DNA of 64,000 bases from Escallonia rubra (Eukaryota; Streptophyta; Magnoliopsida; Escalloniales; Escalloniaceae). The notes beneath the pieces were generated by a model that was not told where the DNA came from, did not search any database, and was given only the letters and a program-made list of their open reading frames with translations. A program made the position numbers and the translations under genes. Numbering within the stretch: position 1 is the stretch's first letter; each line of letters opens with the position of its first letter. The stretch covers positions 25,577 through 89,576 of the forward strand of contig JAVXUO010003202.1 of the NCBI GenBank assembly GCA_033065855.1, read 5' to 3'. Positions 1 to 11,277 of this stretch are shown here, one piece after another.

Positions 1-480
1 ATCTCAACCCCTCCACCACCATCGCTCGTCGACACTGCCTACAGTCGCTGGCCATTGCCACTGTCACTGTAACCACTACGAAAGATAAAACTCAAAATAA
101 AAACTAGGTAATCAAACAGCGATTTGTTTTTGTAAAACATAAAAGCTAAACTGATTTTGGTTTTTATTTTATTTTTTTCGAAATAGAAAACCAAAACTAT
201 AAGTGCTTTTAAACAGACCCAAATTTTTAGTTTCCAGATATGTGCCATGGCTGAACTTTAAAACTCCGAGGACAGCTGTTACAATTTTAAAACCAATAGG
301 GGTATTTCACTAAACCATCCTAGTTGGTAGCTACATCTTCCGAACCTAGACTGCCAACACATCCAAAGCCTTTTCTTTCGCTCTCTCTTTTCAATCAATC
401 AAACAGTCACACTGTCTCCACTCCCTCTACACTTTCATCACAGCACCATGCGTGGAGACTGATCAAAGATTAGTAGAAGA
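1..480. other. No gene recognised; AT-rich flank
   Basis: I see no coding signal. Around 290-430 there is sequence with the look of a MULE terminal region or 5' leader, followed by a CT-rich stretch that may be the leader of the MULE remnant beginning near 487. No partner inverted repeat was found. Confidence 0.4.
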
Positions 481-486
481 GATATA

Positions 487-1130
487 TGGACGACGCCGAG
501 ATGGGGGATGAAGCGTTCAACGAAGATTGTTACACGTCATACTTCCGTAAGAACTATGTCCAAAGCTTTCGATGTTTATTTCCAGCCTTTATTTTGGGCA
601 TAATGTTGAATGGGGTTTTGTTCTTGCGATCAAACTATACACTTAGATAATCAGTTTGGGTGCTTGGTTTACGGTTCCATCCTTCCTCCGTTTTATTTTC
701 TCATGCATGTTATATTATCAAATCATGCTTTTAATCATTCTCGTATACTAATTTGTGTCTATATACCTTACTTCAAATCTCTGTTTTTAGGGTTTGGATA
801 GTTCTCTGACCAATATTAGATTTTTTGCATTATTCTACACTCTAAGTTTAATTTATTTGTTTACTAGATCCCCTGAAAATGCACCATGGAGGACAGCAAC
901 GTAATGCTGGGTGTAAGGCTTATGTGGAGGGCAAAATCAGTTACTTTGACAATATTGACGAGGACAAAGTAGGGATGATGTTGTTGAATAAGATCATAGC
1001 AAAATTAGGATATAAAGAGTCTAATGTGTTCATATGTCTAACCCTTAGGTTTACTATAGGTGATCGGTTAGTGCATGTAAGAAGTGACCTAAATGAAATG
1101 GCCATGGGTCCTAGTAGGGTAGCCAATATA
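487..1130 (+). pseudogene. MULE transposase N-terminal remnant (PB1-like domain)
   Basis: A short ATG exon at 487-547 is followed by a plausible GT...AG intron to about 867. The next exon reads into KMHHGGQ, then YVEGKISYFDNID and KLGYK. The pattern HHGG...YV.G....FD.(C/I)D matches the PB1-like N-terminal domain found in plant MuDR/MULE transposases. A second divergent copy of this domain occurs at about 3693-3960. No DNA-binding or catalytic region follows, because a LINE fragment starts near 1386. I infer a 5' fragment of a dead MULE. Exon boundaries are by eye. Confidence 0.55.
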
Positions 1131-1385
1131 TTTTTTTGGTGGTCGCTTTCCTTACCAAGACCGACACCCCACCGCCCAACTTGAAATAAAAAAATACGCC
1201 TTCATCATTAGTAACCCAAATCCCTGCTCCATTTGAAAATTTGCAATAACAGTACCAATGTTCCCACATGGTACCAAACAAACAACCTTCACCGCACACT
1301 CCAGCCAATTACTAACATGCCCCCCCCCCCCCCCCCGCCCCGCCCTGGGAATGAGCGCTTCAATATGCATGTCTGAGAAACTAGA
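1131..1385. other. Unassigned spacer with 17-bp poly-C run
   Basis: No recognisable gene. A homopolymer of 17 C occupies 1320-1336. The minus strand has weakly coding-like sequence that I could not assign to a family. Confidence 0.4.
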
Positions 1386-2195
1386 AATGTTGATCCTCCT
1401 CGAAACAAATATTACCACAACTACTGTTGAATGCATTGCCAACACTATGGGATTTACACGCAATCACTGTATTGATGGAAATGGACATTAAAGCGGGAAT
1501 CAGATGATGTGGCATCCGCCGCACACGGTACAGATCGACGTTGTGCAAGAATCACCACAAGCTCTTTCACGCTGTGGTTCAAGTAAGCCATTCTCCACCT
1601 TGGTTTTTATTTGCTATTTATGCTTCGCCATTAAATTATGTGTGCTAGCCTATATGGTCTGATATAATGAAAATTAAGCACTCCGTAAATATCCCTTGGC
1701 TCCTTCTGGGAGATTTTTAATGAAATTCTAAGGCCATGTGAAAAATGCGAGGGCCGACCTTCCACGCAAACTCAGCCTAGGGGTCTTTTTCTTCTAATTG
1801 AAAGTTTGAAGCACATTGATTCAGGCTTCCAAGGCCAGCCCTACACATGGACTAACTTAGTACCTTACGACCTGACCATATTCTTGAACGCCTTGACCGT
1901 GCTTTGGCCACAGAAAATTGGTTGCATAGATTACCAAACACACATGTTATCCATCTTTAGATGACGTATTCGGGCCATCACCCAATCCTTCTACGCACAA
2001 ACAACAATACTAGACGTCATAAAACCCTTTCGATTTTGAATCGGCTTGTTTTTACACCCTTTGTTGAAACCGACGATAGTTAGAATTTGGACCACTCCTA
2101 CCTTAGCTTGGCTTAAGCTTTCTGATAAACTAGAGATCCTTACCGAACGGCTCAATGAATGGAAAAATTGCACTTTTGGGGACATTTAAAAGAAA
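1386..2195 (+). pseudogene. LINE endonuclease fragment
   Basis: Frame-broken remains of the endonuclease (exonuclease-endonuclease-phosphatase) domain of a plant LINE. Recognisable pieces in order are LLETNI near 1390, a piece around VQIDVVQESPQAL at 1530-1575, LLGDF-like sequence at 1700-1720, GFQGQPYTWTN at 1830-1860, ERLDRALATENWLHRLPNTH at 1890-1945, and a GHHPILLR piece at 1972-1996 corresponding to the family's SDHxP motif. Stops and frameshifts interrupt it throughout and no reverse transcriptase follows. It ends where a MULE terminal repeat begins near 2203. Confidence 0.7.
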
Positions 2196-2202
2196 AATAC
2201 AA

Positions 2203-2300
2203 GGATTAAATAGCTAATGACCCCATGTTCTTTACACGTTATGCAATTTGCCCCCCTCCACTTCAAACTTAAGCACTAACCCCACCCCCCCAACACCCCC
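2203..2300 (+). repeat. MULE terminal inverted repeat (left end)
   Basis: The stretch from ggattaaatagctaatga through cttaagcactaacccc matches, in inverse orientation, the segment 53776-53871. Two distant copies of one inverted terminal sequence mark this as the end of a MULE family. Here it sits upstream of the MULE transposase remnant at 3593-5101. I found no right-end partner for this copy within the next few kilobases. Confidence 0.65.
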
Positions 2301-2869
2301 CTAACCCAAATTATAGAATTTTGGCACAGTTAACGCGGCGTAACAGATCTATATGAAATGTCATTTTTGTCCTTTCTTTTAAACTGCTAATTTGCCAGAA
2401 ATTTTGCTTAAACCCTCTCAAGTTCTCTACCTTCCCTTCGAACTATCGGTCTTCCCCTTTCATCTTCTTCCTCTCAAACTCAAACTTTCTGCCTAACCTG
2501 TTCATCTTCGTCCTCACGCATATGTTCTTCTCCTTTACCTTTATCTTTACCTTTGCCCAAACTCTCTCTCATATTTCCTCACATTAGAACCATTTATGTG
2601 CCGATCTGCTGAAGAGAAGAGACGAGAGGAGTAACGACGGTTGCGTCCTGGAGGCCGCGACGATCTACAGATCCTAGGATTTGGTGATATATTTTGCACT
2701 ACATTCTTGCCATGTATGCTGTCTGTTGCACGAAGTTAGGGTTTCCTTTAGAGTCAAAGCTCACGTGGTCCTCCTAACGTGTAAAGTGAACAATCTTGGC
2801 CCATTATGCATGATCTCAATCTTTTAATGGGTTTGATTATTTAATCGTTGACTTTCTGTTATGATTGTT
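2301..2869. other. MULE 5' region: pyrimidine-rich leader
   Basis: The stretch is CT-rich with short A/T islands, consistent with the promoter and 5' leader of the MULE gene that begins farther right. No open frame of note. Confidence 0.35.
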
Positions 2870-3590
2870 ATTTTAAGTATAATATATATAGTAATTAAAA
2901 GTAATTAGGAAGTAACTTAAACTTAATTGAAAATATTAGGTAATAATTACAAGTTAATTATATTAATTATGCAGTAAGTTCATGGTAATTGAAAATATAT
3001 AGAAAGTAATTACATGTTAATTAGCATAATCAGACATATGATTAATAATTAGGTCAGAACTTCAATCGAATTAAAAATATTTGTTACTAATTACCAATTA
3101 GGTAGTGATTGAAATATTTAAAAAATTAATCACATATTAATTAGAATAATTAGGAAATTGATTAATAATTAGGCCATAACTTCAAATTAATTGAAAATAT
3201 AAGTTACCAATTACAAATTAGGCAGTAATTGTAAGTTAATTGAAAATATTATATAGTAATTACAACTTAATTAAAAGTTACTATGCACTAATTTCAAATT
3301 AATTGACAATGTTATATAGCAATTACACATTAATTATATGTAATTAAATGTAATTTGAACTTAATTGACAATTTAGATAATAAGCACAAGGTAATTAACA
3401 ATAATTAGGCATAAATTTCAACTAAACTGATAATCTTACATAATAATTACTTGGTAATTACATTTAGTTAACATATAATTCCAACTATTTTCATAATCTT
3501 AAACACTAATTACATGTCAATCAAAAACATTTGGCAGTAACTCTTCTCAATTAAAACTCCCTATAGTAATTACATGTTAAATAAACATAA
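2870..3590. repeat. Degenerate AT-rich tandem repeat in a probable MULE intron
   Basis: About 700 bp of almost pure A/T in which variants of GTAATTA, AAGTTAATTGAAAATAT and ATTAGGAAGTAA recur about every 55-60 bp, more than ten times and strongly diverged. It ends shortly before a splice-acceptor-like cttgcag at about 3685-3691, immediately upstream of the MULE coding region. It therefore looks like an expanded 5' intron or leader inside the element. Confidence 0.55.
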
Positions 3591-3592
3591 CT

Positions 3593-5101
3593 GTGAATGA
3601 AGAGTTTAGTTTAATTAACAATTATTATATTGTAATGACAAGGCAACAATTATGCTTAAATAGTTATTTATATGTTTTATTTGAACTTGCAGGAATGGTT
3701 GTGTTTGAGACAATTAGTTTGGAAATTCACCATGGAGGTTACTTCACTGAAGGTCCTAATATAAAGTGGAAGGGTGGTGTTGTAGATATTTTAGATGGCA
3801 TGGATGTAGACCTTATGTCTTATTGGGAGCTAGTGGACATTATAGGTGACTTGGGCTTACCTAGTTCTAGTTTGATGTACTACCTTATATCTAGGCTTGA
3901 TTTTAGGTCTAGTTTAAGGCTGGTAGTTGATGATTTTGGTGTTATGTCAATGCTTGAATATTATAAGTCCAGTGATATGGTTCTTCTATATATGGAAAGC
4001 GTAGATCATTTACAAGTTATTGGTAATGATGGGAATGATATAGTTCGTAACATGTTGCTAATTCAAAATAATAATTGGGACCAAGATGAGATGGCATTTG
4101 AGGATGATGATGTTACACAGGCAGAGGGCACTGGAGGTAGAAGTGGAAAAGATTTACGGGTGGATGATGATGATGTATAAGAGGGTTTAAGGGATGTTCA
4201 TCTAGGTGATGATGATATGGATGAAACTGATGATGGGTAGTTTGAACAAGGTCAAAGGTAGGCTGAGGCTGGGGATGACGCTATTGTGGATGAGGCTGAA
4301 GCTGCTGAGGTTGATCCACCTGAGTTAAGTGAAGGGATAGAAAGAGGGCCTCAAGATGACGATATCTTTAAAGAAAGGGTTGAAGAACATGTCCCTATAG
4401 TCAATGTAACTGTAGGGGAAGGGCAGTGGTATACTAATGGTGATAATGAAGATAAAATTAGGAGTTCAAGCAGTGACGAAATTGAAATGAAATGGGGCCT
4501 AAATACCCAGAGTTCAATGAAAAAATAAGGTTTAATGGGCATGAAGGACCAGATCTGGTTTTGGGAATGAAGTTTGCAAATCCACAGATTTTTAAAAAGG
4601 CTTTGAGGGAGTGGAGTGTGAAGAGAGGTTATGACTTTGTTTACAAAAAGAATAAGAGCATGAGAATAACTGTATGTTGCAAAAAGGATTGGCAGCCCTA
4701 ACCATATGGCACCTTATGATCTGTTAGTGAACCACCATCAGTTGGACGTGCTACTGCTACACCACCTGTGGTTGATGCCGCAACAGGAGATATATTTACT
4801 TCTGCAGCTACTGTGTCAAAAAATCTGCCTCTTTGTTAGACTAGAGGGACTTTTGATGCTGATGCTGCTTCAACACCTGCTGCTACTTCTAGCAGGTTAC
4901 AATCTGCCTAGACTCTGTGAAATATAAACATTTCACTTTAACTTACTTACAATCTGTTGAGACATCAATGGGACATGTATTGCTTAAAGTTGCTTTGAGA
5001 AGGCAACAAAGGATGGATGTTGCTAATAAAAAGAGACAGAGAGATCTCGTAGTAAAATAAACAACTGTTGGTGGGAAGAAGGGTCATGTTGGCAAGAAGT
5101 A
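3593..5101 (+). pseudogene. MULE (MuDR-type) transposase, internally deleted
   Basis: After an acceptor-like cttgcag the frame reads into LEIHHGGYF and WKGGVVDILDGMDVD, a PB1-like domain, followed by an acidic region rich in D and E (to about 4490). The frame at 4492-4701 has LGMKFANPQIFKKALREWSV and ITVCCKKDW. This is the N-terminal MuDR DNA-binding domain, whose usual F..GM.F.....F..A....V pattern is present. The catalytic DDE region and the SWIM zinc finger are missing. Sequence after 4705 resembles only the Ala/Thr-rich, basic tail of such proteins and carries stops. I infer loss of the middle of the gene near 4700. Copy number and activity cannot be judged here. Confidence 0.7.
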
Positions 5102-5817
5102 ATTGGATGGTAGTGAACTGAAGACTTTGGATGTATTTCAGTTTATGTTTTTGTATTGTTTGTAAACTGAAGACTTTGGATATATTTTACTTTATGTTTT
5201 TGTATTGGTCTTGTTGGAAAGTACTTGAATGTACTCTGGATGTACTGAGACATTTTGGATGTAATTATTGGTCTTGTTGGAAAGTTCATGTGCTTGGTGG
5301 TTTTTATGGTGATCTTTCAAAACAGGTTAATGTATCTTATGGTTCTTTTTATAATGGTGAGTTTTTGACACTTAATGTGTCATTATACACCATATCCACA
5401 ATGTGTGTTAACACTTAAACTAGGTTCACAAAAGCATTTTCATTACATATTTGTTTGCATTACACAAAGATGTATGGTACGATTTTAATGGCATGTATTT
5501 CATTGATATTAAATTTGGCTATTCTGATTTAATGTACATTTGCATAGTCTGTCAGTCGGTCGGTCAGTTCGGTCAGTCCTGTTCACAAAAATGTAATGAT
5601 AATATTATTCTGTTAGGCCTTAAAGCTGCTCAGTCTGATAAAAAAATATATCGCTTGTCCATTTGGTTGATATGGCTTTATTTATTGAACTCTTGTTTAT
5701 TGATATCGTTACGTTGATTATTATTTCCCCCGAGGCTGTTGCATTATTTGTGCACGTTAATCCTCGTGTTATTTTTACTAGGCAATTTGCGCTCATTCTT
5801 TATGTATGTTGTTTCAG
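5102..5817. other. MULE 3' region and unassigned sequence
   Basis: An imperfect tandem duplication is visible at 5115-5205 (two copies of a unit containing aactgaagactttgga). A related pair around ggtcttgttggaaagt follows at 5207 and 5271. A run of cggtcggtcagttcggtcag lies at 5555-5574. No right MULE terminus and no gene recognised. Confidence 0.4.
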
Positions 5818-5873
5818 GTGGTAAGGTTGAACTGGGTGAGACGTTGGAGAATGGGAAGGAGAAGTTGACTTGA
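5818..5873 (+). CDS. Possible 3'-terminal exon of an unidentified gene
   Basis: A strong acceptor (tgtttcag) is followed by 17 in-frame codons, GKVELGETLENGKEKLT, then TGA and an AT-rich stretch resembling a 3' UTR. I do not recognise the protein. It could be the last exon of a host gene whose upstream exons were lost or displaced, or a captured exon. No upstream coding exon was found in the previous kilobase. Confidence 0.25.
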
Positions 5874-6639
5874 TTTATCCCAGGAGATGTAAGAGGGTGT
5901 CAACCATATTTTGAGGATCTAGATGTTCTATTTTAAAACTTCTGATGTGTTTGTGCTGAACGTTGTAGTGAATTTTTTTGTAAGGATGCCTTTTTGAAGC
6001 CTTTCGTATATAAAATATGTATTTAGAGTTGCTCTATAACCCAGTAAGGGTCATGTTGCGTCTTATGATCAACAACTCAGCTCCAGTGACGTCACTTGGG
6101 CTTGGGTGTGGCATAGTGTCTTAGAGAGCAATCATATTCCGCGAGTGAATTCTTGTGTCGGAGCACTCAAGTGTGCCTAGATAGTGTCCCTGAGGAGTAG
6201 CCCACTCGGTGGGTCGGTAGTGTCCCGCAGGTTTTTCCTACCTGGCCGGGGGTTAGATTAGTATCCTGAAGCAGTCGCTTACCTGATAGGCCGAGGTAGT
6301 GTCCTGAAAGAGTCACCTACCTATGAATATGAGAGTCCTCATGTCAGAGCAGTTAGAGCTCCCTGATGGAGATAGTGTCCCAAAGGATTCACCAATCCCA
6401 GCGGGATGCTGCACACTTCGTGGAAAGGGTCGAAGCATGCCCCACGACCAGGTCAAGGTGCACATGGTGTGGTGAAATGATGAACCAATGTATGAGCGTG
6501 GTCGTGTGACAAGTTGCCAAATGGGGCAACTATATAAACAGCGCGGTGCATGGGCGTGACAGAATGTTTGCGGTACTGGTAACATGGTGGTATGATAGAT
6601 ATACAAGGATTGTGATTGTATAAGTAGCATGACGCATAA
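5874..6639. other. 3'-UTR-like sequence passing into GC-richer repeat DNA
   Basis: Up to about 6050 this resembles a 3' UTR. From about 6060 the base composition rises in G+C. Phrases such as tagtgtcc...agtcac recur at roughly 50-60 bp spacing (6165-6380), suggesting part of an LTR or a diverged minisatellite. No gene recognised. Confidence 0.35.
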
Positions 6640-7095
6640 GCACGAGACAATGTGTGTGGTGCCAGGGGCAAACTCATGGTGATAGTGTAGGGGCACAATA
6701 GATGAGTGTCAAACAAGGCACGTGACATGGAGATTGTGCGTGGATGCAACCAAAGGAAAGAGTGCCAAGAGCACGTATGATTAAAGGTGGCACTCGGGCG
6801 TAGTGACAAGTGTCGCAGAGAAGGGTGTCATGCCGAGGGTACATGGCGGAGAGACGATGCTCTGGTGCAGCGACATGGCTCATAAAGATTGACGTTGTGC
6901 CAGGGGCATGTGACGTAGAGACGGCGCTTGGGCGCGTGACGGGTGTTGGAAAAATGGGTGTCGTGTCGAGGACACGTGACATGGAAACGGCGCTCAGGCG
7001 CGACGACAGATGTCGCAGAGGTGGGTGTTGTGCCGAGACACATGACGTGGAGACGACACTCAGGTGCAATGACGGGTGCCACGGAGGGGTGAGGC
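6640..7095. repeat. Minisatellite, ~66-bp unit
   Basis: At least four clear consecutive units start near 6827, 6892, 6957 and 7024. Each has gtgt(c/t)(a/g)tg(c/t)cgag, then a cacgtgac-like segment, gga(g/a)acg(g/a)cgct and g(g/t)gt(g/c)gcagag. More diverged units precede them from about 6640. Several open frames on both strands are by-products of the 66-bp period, which is a multiple of three. Confidence 0.65.
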
Positions 7096-8103
7096 ACCTT
7101 TTTTAGGGGGGAGGCGCGGCCGTTTTGGACTTAGAGGAAAAAAGGAGGAAACGGAAAAAAGAGCTCCATGCACGTAACGTGTGCATTGGGTTGACCGGCT
7201 CGGTAGAGTTGAACTTTGACCGTTGAATATGTCGATGTGTTTTGAAAAATAGAACTCATGTGCGGTCAATGAGCGCGACCAAGATAGGTTGTTTACAAAT
7301 TTTTTTTTCTTTAAGGTTTTCCGTCGTCCGCCCTAATACTCTGCACGGACGGTAAATCACTGCTGCTTATAATGGGACAAATGACGACTCCATATTGGGC
7401 GGAAGATGAAATTCACTTCAAAAAGAAAAAGAAAATCTAGACCGCCCACGTCGACAACATGGACAGCCAGATCAGCATATATTGTTATTATAACACTAAC
7501 ATAATGATTATTGTAGTATTGTTGCCCTCTTTTTATTATCTACCTAAGGGCACGTTAATACTTAGTTTTAGGGCATATGTATCTTTGATCTCACGGCCTT
7601 GTTATTTTGGCAGTCACAGCATTATGGTTCAAAGGGGTTTGAGAAATGTAAAGAGTTGCTACAAAAAGCAATCATCATAGAGATAGAAAGACACTTGTTC
7701 TGGTGGATCCTTTCGCAAGTGAAACTACTGAAGTAATTTTTTTTTTTGGTTTAATAAGAGAATTGCATTAAAAAAAATAGAGTCATCTGACCCTATGGTC
7801 ATATAAGAGTTACAGACTAGAAAGAGAAGTGAATACAAGTATTGTCTATGAGGCACAATCCAAAAGATCTATGTACTCCATCACAACAAAAGAAAGAACC
7901 CTAACACCACAAATGGTCATCAATTCAGTCCTAGTAGACAGTTGTACGAGCCTGACATGCAAAGCTAGCTAATAGTTTTGCTTTCTTCAAAACATGTGGT
8001 TCAGCCCTGTCGATAATAAAGTGATGGTAGTCGATTATTATATAACAAAAGTCATAGATGATAGCTGTATATTTATCTTGAATGACCTCGGCCATCATAT
8101 CAT
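7096..8103. other. Intergenic sequence; possible LINE 3' tail near 7740
   Basis: No gene recognised. At 7737-7770 a run of 12 T is followed by tggtttaataagagaattgc, resembling the 3' end of a minus-strand LINE. Nothing coding follows it. Confidence 0.35.
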
Positions 8104-8480
8104 TTACTCTCTCCATTTTACATAAATTAATCATATATATTTTGCACACAAATTAAATATTTAAGTCATATATTGTGGATATTTCATTTTACCCTTTAAC
8201 GAGAGAAGCAGAAGAAAGTGAGTTTTGAGAGAGAAACTGGTTTAATTAAGTATTAAATATGAAGAGCGCAATGAAATAAAAAAGTATAAGAAACTGTGCC
8301 TGGAGAGATAAACTAAGTTGGTGAAGAATTGAATGTAGAGAGAGAAATCGAATAATAAAGTGTAAAGAGAGTAAATATGTAAAAATATTTACAAAATCTT
8401 TCTTAATTTGGAAATTGAGTAATTTTTGTATCAGGACCCAAAAAAGAAATATGATCAATTTTTATGGGACAGGGAGAGTT
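8104..8480. mobile_element. MITE-like element with Stowaway-like inverted ends
   Basis: The left end ctctctccattttacataaa continues to aattaatcatat. It is matched in inverse orientation at the right end, where the complement reads ctctccctgtcccataaaaa and on to ttgatcatat. The ends resemble the CTCCCTCCGTCCC termini of Stowaway-type MITEs. The interior has no coding potential. A clean TA duplication is not obvious, so the superfamily is tentative. Confidence 0.45.
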
Positions 8481-8695
8481 TGATTTATCTATTTTATTTT
8501 GTTGTTTCAAGATAATCTGAAACATATGTCGTAAAGGTCAATGGTGTCATTACGACCAACCTGCATGATAGATATAAAAAGATAGCAAGGGAGCATTAAA
8601 AGCAAAAAGTTAATTTTACCGGCCCTTACGCCTATTAGTTTTAGCTGTAACTCAACCTTTTAACAGAATTTGGTACATGGAGAAATGAAATCATT
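8481..8695. other. AT-rich spacer
   Basis: Nothing recognised. The last five bases (tcatt) form the left target-site duplication of the LTR element that follows. Confidence 0.4.
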
Positions 8696-8897
8696 TGTTA
8701 GATTATATATATTAATATGACAATTACCTTTTCCATATTGTTCTATATCTAGATTATTTTAGAGTTCTTCTAAGTTCTGTAGGATTCTCTTTTCTGTTTC
8801 TAATATGATAGTTTTCTCTTGCCTATATAAAAGGCCTAATTGTACTCAGTTTTATCAATGCTCTCTCATATAATTATCTTTCCCTTCACCTTTTTTA
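8696..8897 (+). repeat. 5' LTR of the Copia-type element
   Basis: It aligns with 9829-9856 plus 11225-11451 after removal of the inserted element. Shared blocks include agttctgtaggattctcttt and tatgatagttttctctt. The two LTRs differ at scattered positions, so the insertion is not recent. Confidence 0.8.
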
Positions 8898-9129
8898 TTA
8901 TGGTATCAGAGTCATACGGTCCGCTAGTTTGAGAGCCTTTCAACTATTTTCGCAAACTCCGGCCAACTCAAGTGCTTTTCTTTCTTTTCATACTCTTATT
9001 TTATTCTTGACCGAGTTCAGGATTTTGGTATTTCTTTCTTGCCGTTTCTATACATTGATTTTCGCTTATGCTGAAATCCAAGCCACCGCCCACTCTTGCA
9101 ATTTATCAACTATAGCTTATCTCTTTTGC

Positions 9130-9174
<45 letters not shown>

Positions 9175-9329
9175 TCCTTCTTCAGTTACCTCTGTAAATT
9201 TCCGTTAGTCCAAATCCTAATGCTACACCCCCATAAGATTATGTTCCTTTCACCGATCACAACGATGCCAACCATGCTCTTGTTCGGTTCCTGCAATGAA
9301 TCTTGCTCTTGTCTTGTTTTGACTCCTGC

Positions 9330-9700
9330 ATTTTTTCTTAGTCGCCGGACCTCACCCCGAGACCTTTATGGTCGTCGGACCTCGCCCCGGGACTCATGTT
9401 CTCTTCTTAGTCTCTGGGCCTTGTTCTGGGACTCCTTTCTTGTTCTTAGTCGTCGGACCTCACCCCGAGACCTTTGTGGTTGTTGGACCTCACCCCGGGA
9501 CTCCTGATCTGTTCTTAGTTTGTGGACCTCGTTCTGGGACTCCTACCTTGTTCTTAGTCGCCGGACCTTACCCCAAGACTTTATGGTCGTTGGACTTCAC
9601 CCCGGGACTTCTGATCTGTTCTAAGTTGTCGGACATCATCCCAAGACCTTGATGGTTGTTGGACTTCACCCCGGGACTCCTGTTTTGTTCTTGCACCACT
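9330..9700 (+). repeat. Internal tandem repeat of the Copia-type element
   Basis: A unit built on cggacctcaccccgagacc and ggacctcaccccgggactcc alternates about every 35-50 bp with spacers such as tgttcttagt. The pattern has a ~120-bp higher-order period and covers most of the internal region before the polypurine tract. Open frames here (Arg/Ser/Pro-rich) are repeat artefacts. Confidence 0.65.
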
Positions 9701-9856
9701 GGACTCTACACATGGAATTCATCTCAACTTGGATCTCACATAGTGCAGCTAGTATCAAGACATCGCTCTGGACTTAACCTCCAAACTCAAGCTTTTTCTT
9801 TTCTACCAACTTGAGTTTGAGGGGGGATGTTAGATTATATATATATATATATATAT

Positions 9857-11221
9857 GGGAGCTGATCCCATGACATCGCTGGCAAAATAGGACATCTTGC
9901 CAGCGCGATCTGGCCGTCCACGCGCGATCTGTGGACGGTCCAGATCTTTTTTTTACGTTTTTTTTAAGTCCGTCCGCTACATTATGTAGCGGACGATCTT
10001 TTGACAAAAATACCCTGATCCCCGAACGTAGTACGCTGTATTTTAAAGGCACAGTTTCATGTCCGTCCGCCACATAATGTGGCGGACAATCCAAACCAAT
10101 TTCTTTTCTTTCTGTAGCTGCTCCTTCATCTCTCTCTCTCTCTCTCGCTTCTTCCTCTCTAAGCAGGATTTGGCGTCCCTGTTGAGGGGCGTATTCATGC
10201 GCTGTGAGACAAGGTGCCACTCTCTCGGACCATACTGTTTCACATAAGCGCGTAACAGGGCATCCTCTGCAACTCGCCAGCGCTGCCTCTCATTCATTTC
10301 CAGGTGCAAACAACACAGTCCATTGCCGCAAACCCTTCATAATGTATCTGAAACACAAACAGCGGGGTCAAAGAAACTACTTAAATGGAGATGGCAGAAA
10401 TTAGTAATCGCACTCCCAAAAATGTAATAAGAACATCATAACAGGAAGATCATTGACCCAATCAAGTATGAATTGATGCGGTTACCAAGTTATGATGATT
10501 ACATAAAAACCAATTTGGGGATCGAAAATTGCATCCCCAACATACACTTCAGTCTCGAAAGATTATGGTAAAAAACAAGCTTTAAAGCAGTAGAAACATG
10601 TGCCAGCAGTTGCCTAATCAGGTTGGACAATACACATTACAGAGTTTCTAAGGCAAGTATTAACCCTAAAGAGTTTCAATTCTTACCAATCCTTTTCTGA
10701 ATTGAACCAAAATCAAGCAAATAGATTAAGAATGACAGTAAATGGCAAACCATCTGTCAAATTCCCTCACTCTATAGAAGAGAGAGATGAAGGAGCAGCT
10801 ACAGAAACAAGACCCCTGCCTTCACCAGCTGGACTTATGACCCGCCTGCTATAAAAAGCTTCCCCGTACATCGCCTCTTTTCTTACCTCCTAGCGAGTGA
10901 CAAAAGCGTCTCCCGGCGGTTGCGAAGATCCTGTGCCAGTCAAGGTTCCCAGGATCGTCGCCTCGCATTTCAGTTTGGTGCAGTCAAGCTGGGTTCTCAC
11001 AGGGCTGTCGGACAGAGAAAGGAAATGGGTTTGGATTGTCCGCCACATTATGTGGCGGACGGACAGGTGTATTTTTGTCAAAAGATCGTCCGCTACATAA
11101 TGTAGCAGACGGACTTAAAAAAACGTAAAAAAAAGATCTGGACCGTCCACAGATCGCGTGTGGACGGCCAGATCGCGCTGGCAAGATGTCCTATTTTGCC
11201 AGCGCTATCAAGGGATCAGCT

Positions 11222-11224
<3 letters not shown>
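9857..11224. mobile_element. Long-TIR element (Pack-MULE-like) inside the 3' LTR
   Basis: The left end gggagctgatcccatgacat and the right end (complement gggagctgatcccttgatag) begin inverted repeats of about 165-200 bp. They share tggcaaaataggacatctt, the agatctggaccgtcc segment and the palindromic gtccgccacattatgtggcg. The element lies in a TA-repeat tract of the 3' LTR, so the exact target duplication is masked. The interior holds an AS1-like MYB fragment (10154-10297) and other unassigned sequence. A second, inner inverted pair (atgaaggagcagctacagaa) lies at about 10105-10130 and 10788-10813. Long TIRs plus a captured gene piece fit a Pack-MULE. Confidence 0.7.
10154..10297 (-). pseudogene. 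Captured AS1/PHAN-like MYB fragment
   Basis: From an ATG the minus strand reads [18 protein letters not shown], then [17 protein letters not shown] and RDAKSCLER. That is 48 codons, nearly identical to the start and first MYB repeat of ASYMMETRIC LEAVES1 / PHANTASTICA / ROUGH SHEATH2, the leaf-polarity repressor that partners with AS2. The match stops at CLER, where the family continues with WKNYL. After that the frame runs into Arg/Glu-rich low-complexity sequence and the element's TIR. Sequence upstream of the ATG (to about 10310) may be captured leader. The second MYB repeat and the C-terminal dimerisation region are absent, so no functional AS1 can be made. Confidence 0.8.

Positions 11225-11277
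<53 letters not shown>

Noticed and set aside
6674..7106. Overlapping open frames on both strands
   Set aside because: Products of a 66-bp minisatellite, whose period is a multiple of three.
9220..9652. Arg/Ser/Pro-rich open frames in the Copia-type element
   Set aside because: They follow an internal tandem repeat and do not match gag or pol.
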